Of a DNA stretch of 26,468 bases, positions 6,879 to 15,706 are shown in pieces. Source of the DNA: a virus. The DNA lies in IMG/VR virus record IMGVR_UViG_3300030117_000134, positions 1-26,468 of that record; one strand, 5' to 3'. The first letter of the stretch is position 1; each line of letters begins with the position of its first letter. The position numbers were made by a program, and so were the translations under genes. The notes below the pieces were generated by a model. That model was given only the letters and a program-made list of their open reading frames with translations. It had not been told where the DNA came from and searched no databases.

Positions 6879-9136
6879 CAGGTCTGTATCCCTACTGGTT
6901 GTGGGGGCTGATATCCTTCTGGATACGCGTTTTTATACGCTTCGGGTAAGCCTTCTTGCGTGAATAATTCATCAAGCATCTTCTTCATTTCGGGGGAAGT
7001 AGGATCGATAATTTTACCTGAATCTAAATTTTTAATCTCGCCGTTCCGCTTGAACATGTACTCCACCCCGTTCATGGTAAATATATTAGGTGCTTGTGGG
7101 TTGAACGAGAATTTCATCGTTGACTGATCTTCTCCACCCGTGCCCTCTACATCTCGAAATCCGCCCAGACCCGCACGTTTTGCAAGATCATCAAATGCTT
7201 TAGACCCCTGCATGAAGAGTTTTGCGTTCTTAGTAACCGGACCTCTGGTGTTAGCGTACGTCATCAAAGCAGCATACCTGTCAAGCTGTCCCTCGAATTC
7301 TATAACAGCCATTTGTATCTTATCGACTATGTCTTCTGGCCTGTCGAGATCACCTCCCAGTCTCACAAGCTGTTGAAGAACGTCTTGGTTCGACAAACGT
7401 CCTGACGGGTCTGCTGCACGAGCCATCTGGAAGGCAAGGGATATACGCATCGCTTCGAAACGAGCGTATGCACTAGCCATCTCTTCACGACTTAATTCAC
7501 GCTTGTCTTCTCCCTTACCAACAGAAAGACGGTTGCCCTTGTCGTAATTTTCGAACGCACGATTTCTAGCGATTTGTAGTTTTCTTTGTTGTTTGTCAAG
7601 AAACTCCGTAGTTACGACCTTCTGTACTTGTCCGTCGGCACCTACTTTTTCACCAGTTTCAGCATCGAAGCCGTCTGTCGTAGCATTTGCCGCTGTCATT
7701 GTTGTTATACCAGTAGTCCTAAAACTTTGAACCTCTCCTTTTTCTTCTCCCCCGGTCCCGAAGAAGAAATCTATTATGTCAAGACCCGTTTCGACTGCTT
7801 TTGCATACCTGCTTATGACCGCCGGAGCGTCGAACTCATTCATAACGAGTTTTTGGAACCCTCTAAGTCCGGTCTCTTCATTGAGGACTTTTTCGATAGC
7901 GTCGTGACGCTCGACAATTTTATCGAAGTCTTTATCCGTAGCTGATGCGTTTATAAACAAACGGGCAGCAAAGAGACGAGTGTCATTTATGTCTTGATCG
8001 ACCGTGCTTTTCTGATTGAGCGGACGTGCGGCTTTAGTGGTTCCGAACTTTTGAGGTTTTAAGAAAGAACCGAGTATGTACGACATGTCGACATAGCTAC
8101 CGCCCGTTTCATCGACAAGAAACTTTACCATTCTTTTAGCTGTTTCGTCGTTAATGTTCCTTACAGCTAGTGGATTTTGAAACGCAGCAGTAGTTATCTT
8201 AAATTCTTCTGCAAATTCTAGGGTGCTTTCCCACAGAGTTTCTTGTTTGGCCTCATCGTATCCGATAGTCGACGTGTAATCGTACCACCACTTGTTACTT
8301 TCATCCGGACCTATCTTAGCACCGAAGTTCGCTGCGATATCAGCAGCGTAAGGAGCTTGATCGGCAGTTACGTCTAGTTGAATTATTTTGCCATTCCCGA
8401 CGTGGTCCGCAGGAGTGCCGCCTCCTACTCCGTCGCCTTGATCCGGCGCGTTTCGTAGCGCGTTCGTAAACACGGATATATATTTATTCTTGTCATGCGT
8501 CGGAGTCAAAGCCATGTTTTGATCGAACGTATCTACAATTCGCATAAAGCCGGTGGCATCAAGGTCAGGATACTCTCTATCTTTGGGGGTCTTCGATATA
8601 TCATTAGCTATGATCGTACCCAAAGCGCTCATACGAGTGTAAAATGCGTTGTGAATTTCTGCCGGAGCTTTTTTCCACTTATCTCTGTCTGACGTAATTG
8701 CAAAATTTAACTGTGCTGCGGCGCTTATAGCGTCGTTGACTGTTAAATCTCCGTATACATCTATAGGAAATTCGTATTTTACATCTTTGAATTCTATAAC
8801 AGACTTTGTGAAATCATCTTCATCGTCGTCCTTAGCGGTCGATTTAAGCTGCCCCATCACAGACATCATCTCTTCGCTGGTAAACGCATCGTCTCCGCGT
8901 GTGCCGAATATATCTATGCCACCCTGTTCATCTATGCGCTGTTGAGCTTTAGTGACCATGTTCTGTATCGCATCTACGTTTTTATTGTTGAAATCGTCAC
9001 CAAGACCCGCAGTAAAAATGGCATTTTGAATCGCATTTATGCGATCCTTTTCGCCTTGACGACGTTCCATTTCGCGTCCGATGTTTTCTGTGAAACCTTT
9101 TACGAGTCCTGATGCGAGTGCGTAGCCGATACCCAT
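6878..9136 (-). CDS. Putative internal virion protein, T7 gp15-like by position and size
   Basis: A 752-aa, mostly helical and charged protein. Its length is very close to T7 gp15 (747 aa), the middle internal core protein, and it sits immediately upstream of the larger gp16-like gene, the same order as in T7. The N-terminus (MGIGYALASGLVKGFTENIG) is a short amphipathic helix followed by a charged helix (REMERRQGEKDR). The remainder has no motif I recognise; the C-terminus carries a small beta segment (IFTMNGVEYMFKRNGEIKNL) and ends Pro-rich. The start ATG at 9136 lies three bases after the previous stop. The assignment is positional; sequence identity with T7 gp15 is not apparent to me. Confidence 0.55.
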   Translation of the reverse strand: MGIGYALASGLVKGFTENIGREMERRQGEKDRINAIQNAIFTAGLGDDFNNKNVDAIQNMVTKAQQRIDEQGGIDIFGTRGDDAFTSEEMMSVMGQLKSTAKDDDEDDFTKSVIEFKDVKYEFPIDVYGDLTVNDAISAAAQLNFAITSDRDKWKKAPAEIHNAFYTRMSALGTIIANDISKTPKDREYPDLDATGFMRIVDTFDQNMALTPTHDKNKYISVFTNALRNAPDQGDGVGGGTPADHVGNGKIIQLDVTADQAPYAADIAANFGAKIGPDESNKWWYDYTSTIGYDEAKQETLWESTLEFAEEFKITTAAFQNPLAVRNINDETAKRMVKFLVDETGGSYVDMSYILGSFLKPQKFGTTKAARPLNQKSTVDQDINDTRLFAARLFINASATDKDFDKIVERHDAIEKVLNEETGLRGFQKLVMNEFDAPAVISRYAKAVETGLDIIDFFFGTGGEEKGEVQSFRTTGITTMTAANATTDGFDAETGEKVGADGQVQKVVTTEFLDKQQRKLQIARNRAFENYDKGNRLSVGKGEDKRELSREEMASAYARFEAMRISLAFQMARAADPSGRLSNQDVLQQLVRLGGDLDRPEDIVDKIQMAVIEFEGQLDRYAALMTYANTRGPVTKNAKLFMQGSKAFDDLAKRAGLGGFRDVEGTGGEDQSTMKFSFNPQAPNIFTMNGVEYMFKRNGEIKNLDSGKIIDPTSPEMKKMLDELFTQEGLPEAYKNAYPEGYQPPQPVGIQT

Positions 9137-9139
9137 CGT

Positions 9140-9691
9140 TTACGATTCCTTCTTTTCCATAGTCATAAAGTTTTCTTCTTCGCGAGGTTGCGGCATCTGT
9201 CCACGTCGAATACCTTCATTGATTGTTTCGCTGACATACGCGAACATAGCCGGGTTGTTGTCTCGCATCATTGCAAAGAACGTCTGATCATCCATCTCAT
9301 CTTTTGTAACAGCGTCTTCATTTTCGAACATGCGGTAAGGTATATTTTCTTCTTCCGCGACAGAAGCGATGTACATAGCGAGTGGTCCCTTGATAATCAG
9401 ACCTATATCCGGAGAGAACCCGCCCTCTTGGAATGCTTGAAATATGTACCCTTCGACAAGTGCCTCGACTGATGCTCCGACCATAAGCAACTTCATCATC
9501 TCTTCGCGCACCGCAGGCACATCAAGAGAGTCGACTGCTTTGTCGAGTACTGTTTGTGGGTCGACTCGTTCCTGTGGCTGGCCCCACGGCCAACGCTCGT
9601 TGTCGATTGTCAGGCTGTGGCCCGGAGGAGACATAGCAAAAGAATCTTTCGCTTCGATAGTTCCGGCTTGGGGACGAAATTCTTCTTCCAT
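9140..9691 (-). CDS. Hypothetical virion-module protein (183 aa)
   Basis: An acidic protein with a disordered first 40 residues, including DNERWPWGQPQERVDP, then a helical core with hydrophobic stretches (EMMKLLMVGASVEALVEGYIFQAF, about 65-88, and GLIIKGPLAMYIASVAEEE, about 97-115). The end is Met/Glu/Lys-rich and polar. It lies between the 147-aa and 752-aa genes with gaps of two and three bases, so it is co-expressed with the presumed core proteins. I recognise no family. A small core or chaperone-like virion protein is a reasonable guess by context only. Confidence 0.55.
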   Translation of the reverse strand: MEEEFRPQAGTIEAKDSFAMSPPGHSLTIDNERWPWGQPQERVDPQTVLDKAVDSLDVPAVREEMMKLLMVGASVEALVEGYIFQAFQEGGFSPDIGLIIKGPLAMYIASVAEEENIPYRMFENEDAVTKDEMDDQTFFAMMRDNNPAMFAYVSETINEGIRRGQMPQPREEENFMTMEKKES

Positions 9692-9693
9692 GC

Positions 9694-10137
9694 TTATACC
9701 TTGATATCTTTAGGTTGAGGAGTGGCAAGAGTCTTGCGACCTTGCCGTACAGTCAAAGGCATGTGTTTAGCTCTGAAATCTGCCATTTGAGGATTTGTGC
9801 TATTCTGTAGGAAGTCGGGTATTCTTACAGCTAATTTTTCGTTGTTCATAACTAACTGTGATTGAGGACTTAACTGCACCTGACTAGCTTTTCGCGAACC
9901 CGCAGCGAGTTCTGCTGCAGTGCGAGGTCGCGCTTCTGGAGCTTGAGAGAACACACTACCCGTAGCGTCTCCCTTCGCGTCTAAAAACCCCGTGCTTGTA
10001 AGTAGCGCATTTGCAAGGTCTTTTCCTGTGCCACCCTTCCCCGCTTTTGTTTGAGAGGCACCTCCTGAAAGTAAGTCTCCAACCATAGGTATCATAGCAG
10101 CTACAAGCGCAAATTTACCGTTACCCCCAAACATCAA
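9694..10137 (-). CDS. Small virion-module protein with hydrophobic N-terminus (147 aa)
   Basis: It begins MMFGGNGKFALVAAMIPMVGDLLSGG, a Gly-flanked hydrophobic segment of about 17 residues that could be a membrane-active helix. A low-complexity Ala/Gly/Lys region follows, then a basic C-terminal part (TVRQGRKTLATPQPKDIKV). The start overlaps the 453-aa gene stop by four bases (ATGA). It is similar in plan to small proteins ejected with internal core proteins. With the 453-aa neighbour it occupies the place of T7 gp14 (196 aa), but I cannot show homology. No enzymatic motif seen. Confidence 0.5.
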   Translation of the reverse strand: MMFGGNGKFALVAAMIPMVGDLLSGGASQTKAGKGGTGKDLANALLTSTGFLDAKGDATGSVFSQAPEARPRTAAELAAGSRKASQVQLSPQSQLVMNNEKLAVRIPDFLQNSTNPQMADFRAKHMPLTVRQGRKTLATPQPKDIKV

Positions 10138-11495
10138 GCAGTCCCCCTATTTGCATACCACAACGCAAGCCAATTTCCGATACCTGCAGCTAAGTTGTCT
10201 TTTTGTTGTTTATTATATAAGGCTTCGCTATTCGCAAATTCCATAGCCATGATACCAACCTCATGTTGACGTTGTAAAAACGATTCTGTTTTTTGTAACG
10301 CCCACGCAGCTTCGTCTCGATATCGTTGCCACAGATTGTTGAGAGCATTTTGCGTTGCGTTGTAAGCGTTTTGTGTGTTTATACGATTAGTTTCATTTTG
10401 CAAAGCAACGTCAGCAGTGTTGACCTGTCTGCGCCATTGAACATTCGACTGATCCACTGCGTATTGCATGTTCGCATTGAACTTTTCACGGTTGTCACGC
10501 ATCGCAACATTAAATTGATTTTGTGCATTTACTTCACCAGCGTTGAACTGTTCGACAGCGGCTCTGCGGTTGGCATTTGCTGTCTCAACTTGTGACTCTA
10601 GCTCTGCAAAGAACTCTTCGACTTGTAACTGGTTCTTAGCATTGAACTGACGACGAGCGTTTTCTTCTGCCGCGTCTTTAAATAGAGCTTGCGTCAGGGC
10701 GTTGTATGATAAAACTGCTGACTGTTGTTGTGCATCGAGGTTTTTAGTTTCTGTAGCGAGAAGAAGCTGTGCGTTCGTGACCGCACCCTTCAAGCGTGCA
10801 GAAAGATTGGCACGATCCATCGCTGCAAAAATTGCTGCGTTTTGAAGGGCGGTTTTCTGACGATTGTCTAGATTTTTTAGTTGAATGGTTGCGTAAGTCT
10901 TCGCATCTGCCGCCGCAATAGGTATGCCCGACTCCATAACGGCCTGTGTTATAGCAGCGCCAGCCATAGACGATGCACCTAAACCACGAGCCTGCATAAC
11001 ACCAGCAATCTTTCGTGCGTTTGGTGCGGCCCACGGAGGTAGGGGCTGTCCTTCTTCAATACTGGACATCAGTTGTCCTAATTGATACTGAACAGTACCT
11101 CGCTGATCGAGTTCTTCAGTGACAGCCTGTGCTTGGGCACCTTCAGAAACCGTGCCCTGAATTTGTGACAAATCAATTTGCGGCGCAGACCTAATCTGTG
11201 CAGCTTCCATCGCTCCGATGTTAGGCGCGATACGTTCCGTCGCTGATATTTGTCCGACATCTGCAGCAGGTGCTGTAGGGGTGGTTACGTCGATGCCGGT
11301 CAACGAGGCTTGAGCCGTCTCTGCTTGGGGGGCAGTGCCGAGTTTCGTACCTGTAGTCTGCTGTATTGTGTCAGATGTTACTGTTGGTCGAACGACATCA
11401 ACTTGAGGAACGCCCGTTTGCATTCCGGCAGCTTGTTCTCCTACCTGTGCAGCTAACTTAGAGTCGGTGTCTATTTTTTCTACAGGTTCTGCCAT
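10134..11495 (-). CDS. Asn/Gln/Ala-rich helical virion protein, probable internal core component
   Basis: A 453-aa protein. Residues 1-110 are Thr/Pro/Gln-rich and probably disordered. Residues 150-200 form an Ala-rich compact region (RGLGASSMAGAAITQAVMES). Residues 205-420 look like a long coiled coil dominated by Asn, Gln and Ala, with a recurrent Q-F-N-A/V motif (RRQFNAKN, EQFNAGEV, NQFNVAMR, EKFNANMQ). The end is more hydrophobic (AAGIGNWLALWYANRG). Position after the nozzle and fibre genes and before the gp15/gp16-like genes fits an internal core or ejectosome protein like T7 gp14, though it is more than twice as long. The start ATG at 11495 follows the previous stop by one base. The structural role is inference. 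Confidence 0.55.
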   Translation of the reverse strand: MAEPVEKIDTDSKLAAQVGEQAAGMQTGVPQVDVVRPTVTSDTIQQTTGTKLGTAPQAETAQASLTGIDVTTPTAPAADVGQISATERIAPNIGAMEAAQIRSAPQIDLSQIQGTVSEGAQAQAVTEELDQRGTVQYQLGQLMSSIEEGQPLPPWAAPNARKIAGVMQARGLGASSMAGAAITQAVMESGIPIAAADAKTYATIQLKNLDNRQKTALQNAAIFAAMDRANLSARLKGAVTNAQLLLATETKNLDAQQQSAVLSYNALTQALFKDAAEENARRQFNAKNQLQVEEFFAELESQVETANANRRAAVEQFNAGEVNAQNQFNVAMRDNREKFNANMQYAVDQSNVQWRRQVNTADVALQNETNRINTQNAYNATQNALNNLWQRYRDEAAWALQKTESFLQRQHEVGIMAMEFANSEALYNKQQKDNLAAGIGNWLALWYANRGTA

Positions 11496-11496
11496 C

Positions 11497-11715
11497 TTAT
11501 CTAAATCCCATAAATACGGAGACGACCATAGCTACGACTAAGATCGTGCTTCCCATGATCATCGCTTCTAAGCGCCACATACGTTTGTCTAGGCTGTCTA
11601 ACTTCCCGTGAACCAGTTCTCGAAACATGGCGCATTCTTTCTCGTGCGCTTCGAGTTGCATCTGGGTCTTCAGTGCGGGTTCCATTGCCTGTTCCATTTT
11701 CATACTAGCTTGCAT
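11497..11715 (-). CDS. Small coiled-coil protein with C-terminal membrane helix (XhlA/holin-accessory-like)
   Basis: 72 aa. Residues 1-48 are charged and helical with a heptad-like pattern (VHGKLDSLDKRMWRLEAMI), and residues 51-69 form a single membrane helix (MGSTILVVAMVVSVFMGF) ending in Arg. This layout matches XhlA-type hemolysin/holin-accessory proteins, in which a cytoplasmic coiled coil precedes a C-terminal anchor. A role in lysis timing is therefore possible; a membrane-bound assembly factor is an alternative. It overlaps the end of the 709-aa fibre gene by 11 bases. No strong ribosome-binding site precedes the ATG at 11715; the ATG at 11703 (fifth residue) also lacks one, so translation may depend on coupling. 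No endolysin is seen in the window. Confidence 0.6.
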   Translation of the reverse strand: MQASMKMEQAMEPALKTQMQLEAHEKECAMFRELVHGKLDSLDKRMWRLEAMIMGSTILVVAMVVSVFMGFR

Positions 11716-13834
11716 TTAGGCTACGACCTATTTCGTACAGATTTGTTCCGTCCGAGAGGAATGTGAAAATGTCTTTAGCACTTGGTGTTGTGGTCAAAGT
11801 GGGAGTGTTACCGGCTGCCCACTTGAAGACTGCATTCCACGGGCCAATCGTGCGTGAGCCGGTGCTATCTTGCTTTACCATTAAAACGTACACACCACCA
11901 TCGACTTGATTGGTGGGCGCACCAAAGGCACGACTGTTGCCAACACCAGAGGTAAGTTCGACGCTAGTCACCTGATTGCTAGATGTGTCCCATGCAATTG
12001 TAGATGCGTCAGTTAACGTGGTGGCGTTGAAGTTCTGTGTCTTGGTGAACTCTTGCGCTTTAGCATCGATGATCACATTACCTGTTTCATCGGGCAAGGT
12101 AATCGTACGATCTGCTGTCGGGTCCGTTACGGCAAAGGTGGTTTCGAAGTCGTTGGCCGTAGCGCCTTCAAACACAATGTTAGCGCCGAACGAGCCGCCT
12201 ATCGCAGCTACTTCTGTATCGACGTACGCTTTGATAGACTGTTGGGTTGCAAGTGCCGTTGCACTGTCAGAAGACATGTTGTCTTCGTCGAGAATGTCTG
12301 TGACAGTCGTCGTCGGCATCGCGATGCTGTCAACGTACGCAACGCCATCGATGTATAGGTCTTTCCACTCGGAGCCGGATGCACCCAAGTCGTGTGTGTT
12401 GTCTGCAGACGGAATGATGTTAGAAGCAACGTCAGCGGTGATAGTCACGGTATCTGTTGCAGCGTCACCGAGAACTACGTTACCATTAACGGCTATAGCC
12501 CCTTCAAAGGTTGCTTTCTTATCTTCGTCGATAGTGACCGCTGTGGCAAAAGCGTTCGCACTGGAGCCTGAACTGCCAGCCTTGCTCACTTTGAGAAGTA
12601 TGTTACCACCTGTGCCCGAACCTGTGCCCTGTCCCCCACTGATAACGAGGTTCGTACCGGCTGCATTCGTACCCGTGCCCGGAGTAGGCTGGAGGTCGGC
12701 GTTTTCGAGGCGTCCTACAGCTTTGATAGCTGTCGATGTCATCTCGATAGCGTTGTCAGCATCGATGTCGAGTTGCCCGTCTGCAGATGATCCGATAGAC
12801 AGAGCAGAGTCGCGGAATTGTAGCTCGATGGCGTCGTTGATACGCAGGGCTGTGTCAGCTACGTGAGTGAGAGTTACATCACCATCAGCACCGAGAGCGA
12901 TCACCGTGCCATCGTGCGTTATACTCAAATCTTCAGAGAGTTCTGTTGTCGGCGCAGTTATTTTTGTTTTAGTGTCGGCTTGGATGTCGAGTTGACCGTC
13001 CGCTGTTGATCCGACAGTCAGGGCCGAGTCACGGAACTGCAACTCCATAGCTGCGTTGAGAAGCAGGCCGGTATCAGCAACGTGTGTAAGGTTTACGTCG
13101 TCATCCGCGCCAAAGTTTAAGACGGCAGCATCAGAGCGAAGAAACACATCGTGCGGGGCTATCACACTGTCGTCTTGCAGGGTGAGGGCAGTGGTCAAGG
13201 CTTCTGCATTGCCCGTCTGGAAGACGAGCTTTACATCGTCTCCACCAGTGTCATCGAGGCTGTCCACTACGACAGCGTCAATCTTTGCAACATCTACGCC
13301 CGACTGCTGCGTATCTAAAGTCTCAAAAACAATAGAACCAACGCTGTCCGCCGCAAGCATGTCGGTAGACGTGTTGGTCAGAGTGATGACGGGTGCATCG
13401 TTTTTACGAACATTTAGGTTGACGAGATATGCGTTGTTCCATAGATAAGTAGTAGAACCGAGATCAAAGGACGCGTTCGTCATCGGCTGCAAGTGTGAAC
13501 CTACACCGTCTGCAGAACCATCAGAAGCAGCTACTGTAAGACGATCAATATATGCAATACCGTCGAGATACAAGTCTTTGAACTCGGCAGAAGACGTACC
13601 AAGATCGATACTGCCACTAGGTGTCAGGGCTGTCGTTGTTTGTGTTAACTGTTGAGATGGTCCGAGCTTACTGACGGGTCCGCCATCTCCACTGGTAGAG
13701 CCGTCGTGTGTGTGCCCGGACGACACGTTAAACGCTGTTTCGATAGCGTTAAACTCCCCGTCAAGAGGAGCCGCACTAATGACATTACCATCTGCAATGT
13801 TACCGGCTGTATCGTTTCGTGTGTAACCTGCCAT
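11705..13834 (-). CDS. Tail fibre protein with internal repeats
   Basis: 709 aa, longer than the T7 fibre gp17 (553 aa). The N-terminus (about 1-60) includes SSGHTHDGSTSGDGG; HxH-DG motifs of this kind recur in trimeric fibres, and the region may be the virion attachment end. The shaft contains D-L-G-x2-S-x-E-x-K-D-L-Y-x-D-G units (77-92 and 482-497) and a duplicated block of about 50 residues (241-292 and 314-365). A helical segment follows (TALATQQSIKAYVDTEVAAI, 526-545). The last 117 residues match the C-terminal part of the 164-aa protein at 22267-22761. An AGAAGG-like ribosome-binding site precedes the ATG at 13834. It lies next to the nozzle gene, so it may be the main fibre attached to the tail. 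Adhesin or receptor binding is the likely role; the receptor is unknown. Confidence 0.8.
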   Translation of the reverse strand: MAGYTRNDTAGNIADGNVISAAPLDGEFNAIETAFNVSSGHTHDGSTSGDGGPVSKLGPSQQLTQTTTALTPSGSIDLGTSSAEFKDLYLDGIAYIDRLTVAASDGSADGVGSHLQPMTNASFDLGSTTYLWNNAYLVNLNVRKNDAPVITLTNTSTDMLAADSVGSIVFETLDTQQSGVDVAKIDAVVVDSLDDTGGDDVKLVFQTGNAEALTTALTLQDDSVIAPHDVFLRSDAAVLNFGADDDVNLTHVADTGLLLNAAMELQFRDSALTVGSTADGQLDIQADTKTKITAPTTELSEDLSITHDGTVIALGADGDVTLTHVADTALRINDAIELQFRDSALSIGSSADGQLDIDADNAIEMTSTAIKAVGRLENADLQPTPGTGTNAAGTNLVISGGQGTGSGTGGNILLKVSKAGSSGSSANAFATAVTIDEDKKATFEGAIAVNGNVVLGDAATDTVTITADVASNIIPSADNTHDLGASGSEWKDLYIDGVAYVDSIAMPTTTVTDILDEDNMSSDSATALATQQSIKAYVDTEVAAIGGSFGANIVFEGATANDFETTFAVTDPTADRTITLPDETGNVIIDAKAQEFTKTQNFNATTLTDASTIAWDTSSNQVTSVELTSGVGNSRAFGAPTNQVDGGVYVLMVKQDSTGSRTIGPWNAVFKWAAGNTPTLTTTPSAKDIFTFLSDGTNLYEIGRSLNAS
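12740..13114 (-). repeat. Duplicated ~50-residue shaft block in the 709-aa fibre
   Basis: Residues 241-292 and 314-365 align along their whole length. Shared elements include LTHVADT, ELQFRDSAL and ADGQLDI. The first copy begins FGADDDVNLTHVADTG and the second LGADGDVTLTHVADTA. The spacer holds EDLSITHDGTVIALG. This is an intragenic duplication of a beta-rich fibre unit. Confidence 0.8.
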
Positions 13835-13839
13835 AATGT

Positions 13840-15705
13840 TTACCTTCTTCCGTATTGACCGTATTCAAGAACTGTTGCGTCGAGCGAGTAGGGGGGGTTA
13901 GTGTCGTCGCTGGAAAACTGAAGTGATACGGTAAATCCGGACCCCTGTGCTTGATTATCAAAAATAGATTTTAAAGTTTCTCCACTGAACACTGCTGTAT
14001 TGTTAACACCACCTACAGTAGTGAAGATAATATCGTCATTATCTGCTACAGAGGCTGCTAAATTTGGAGTAAATGCCAGAGTCGTTGTCGCTGTAGACGG
14101 GGTTGCAGATGCATTTCCTGTTATTGTGGGTTTGCTTGACAGCGTGTATGTTTTTTCAAAGTTTGCAGATGAACTGCTGTTTGTTATTACTTGAAACGTG
14201 TCTCCAGAGTCGAGAGTTGGAGATGATGTGCTGTCCAACGACATTAAATCTACTACCATACTAGAAACACCCGACGAGTACCCGCCACCGTTGTTTATTT
14301 TACCGCCGTCTGCAAATTGAACACTGGGTTCTCCAAAAATAAATACGCCGCCTGCGGAGGACGTATTCTCTAAAGAAACAGTGCTTGGCTCAATAACTCC
14401 TGTTTCACTCAAGTCGTACTTGAGATTTAAGGACAAATTGATAGTTCCCTGCGGATCAGTATAAACGGTTGTCTTATACACAGTCTTGCGGAGACGGGGG
14501 TCACTGATGGGGAAGTATGGGGTAGAGAAACTAGCAACGATGTTGTTACCATCGAAACTGTTGCCCGACTCCATTTGATATATGTAGCCATCGTTGTGTC
14601 CAAAAAGAACAGTTTCTGTCGTCCCACTATACGTTGAGTCTGCAGTAAACGCTTTTATGCCTGTAGTTTCTGACCAATTTATTGCGATACCTTGCTGATC
14701 TTGAATTTGTGTTCCGATAATTCCTTTTGATGTTCCTGCCGTGCTTGATCCCGTAAACCCAAAGATTCTATACTGAGACTTTTCACGAATAACTACGGAT
14801 GCAAAAGAACTATTTTGAGACGCTAGTTGCACCATCTGTTTTTGAATGGGCTTAGATATAGATGCTAGTTCAAAATCTTGGTTCCGCTCTGTCCCAGCAA
14901 CTGTCCGTAAGCCGTCTGGTCCTAAGAAGATAACATCGCCTGATATTTCTTGTGCCGTATCGCTTACAACGCAACCTATGTTGTCCGTGATGGGTTGCAT
15001 TTGAAAGTCTGCAATGCTGTTACCCACGATGCGTGATATGCGATCTTCGGAGAAAACAATAAGCTGTTCACGAAAAACAATTAAGTCAGTTATGGTACTG
15101 CCTACGTTGATTATACCACCGCCTGATGCTGCTGTAAAGTCATCATCTTCAAATGGCGCAGAAAACACAAGGTTTTCGCCCTTTGCAGCAAAGATATGTT
15201 CCTTAAATTCTACTGCGTGGGTGGCACCCTGTAGGTCTGACGGTCCAGAAAGCTGCGACAGATCAGAAGCAGTAACTCCTGCAAGTATCAGGGGGTAGCC
15301 TATACCATCGACGATAAAAAGTTTGTCGTTGCCGTCGAAATTGTATTTACAAAAACGTACACGCGACGTATTCGCACCGAGAGTTAGGGATGTTGAAAGG
15401 TCTGTCCACGCCCCTGTTCCGCTTGTGCCTGCATAGAGTTTTGGATCGCCGGATGTTTGATCACGTGCCGTAATTGCGCTATCTCGAAAGAACGTAACTC
15501 CTAAAATATTGTTTTGCCCCGTAACTATATTCGAGTTGAACTTCGAAAACCCTTCGATACGACGATAGCCGCCCTCTGTAGATACTTCGAAGTTAGTAAG
15601 GTTACGCGCAGAACCCGGAGCGGCAGCACCGTGCTGCAACGGACTAAGGTTGCTGATAAGACCCCCACGAAACTCGATGGGGTACGTCTGCCAACGATCC
15701 GGCAT
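13840..15705 (-). CDS. Tail tubular protein B / tail nozzle (T7 gp12-like)
   Basis: A 621-aa, mainly beta protein. The N-terminus (FRGGLISNLSPLQHGAAAPGSARNLTNFEV, about 13-42, then GGYRRIEGFSKF) is a pattern I associate with T7 gp12 and P22 gp10-type nozzle/DNA-stabilisation proteins, which open with a line about sampled points and an average trend. The following SGTGAWTDLS, KLFIVDGIGYPLIL and HIFAAKGENLVFSAPFEDDDF segments look like beta-propeller blades seen in this family. It is shorter than T7 gp12 (794 aa). The gene follows the gp11-like adaptor with one base between, exactly the T7 order. The protein forms the distal tube through which DNA leaves. Residues 355-400 carry a Trp/Tyr-rich beta stretch and the end is Ser/Thr-rich. 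Confidence 0.8.
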   Translation of the reverse strand: MPDRWQTYPIEFRGGLISNLSPLQHGAAAPGSARNLTNFEVSTEGGYRRIEGFSKFNSNIVTGQNNILGVTFFRDSAITARDQTSGDPKLYAGTSGTGAWTDLSTSLTLGANTSRVRFCKYNFDGNDKLFIVDGIGYPLILAGVTASDLSQLSGPSDLQGATHAVEFKEHIFAAKGENLVFSAPFEDDDFTAASGGGIINVGSTITDLIVFREQLIVFSEDRISRIVGNSIADFQMQPITDNIGCVVSDTAQEISGDVIFLGPDGLRTVAGTERNQDFELASISKPIQKQMVQLASQNSSFASVVIREKSQYRIFGFTGSSTAGTSKGIIGTQIQDQQGIAINWSETTGIKAFTADSTYSGTTETVLFGHNDGYIYQMESGNSFDGNNIVASFSTPYFPISDPRLRKTVYKTTVYTDPQGTINLSLNLKYDLSETGVIEPSTVSLENTSSAGGVFIFGEPSVQFADGGKINNGGGYSSGVSSMVVDLMSLDSTSSPTLDSGDTFQVITNSSSSANFEKTYTLSSKPTITGNASATPSTATTTLAFTPNLAASVADNDDIIFTTVGGVNNTAVFSGETLKSIFDNQAQGSGFTVSLQFSSDDTNPPYSLDATVLEYGQYGRR

Positions 15706-15706
15706 G

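Noticed and set aside
11976-12866. 296-aa plus-strand open frame opposite the 709-aa fibre
   Set aside because: The minus-strand frame is a clear fibre protein with repeats and a ribosome-binding site. The plus frame is low-complexity Ser/Ala/Val and is a shadow.
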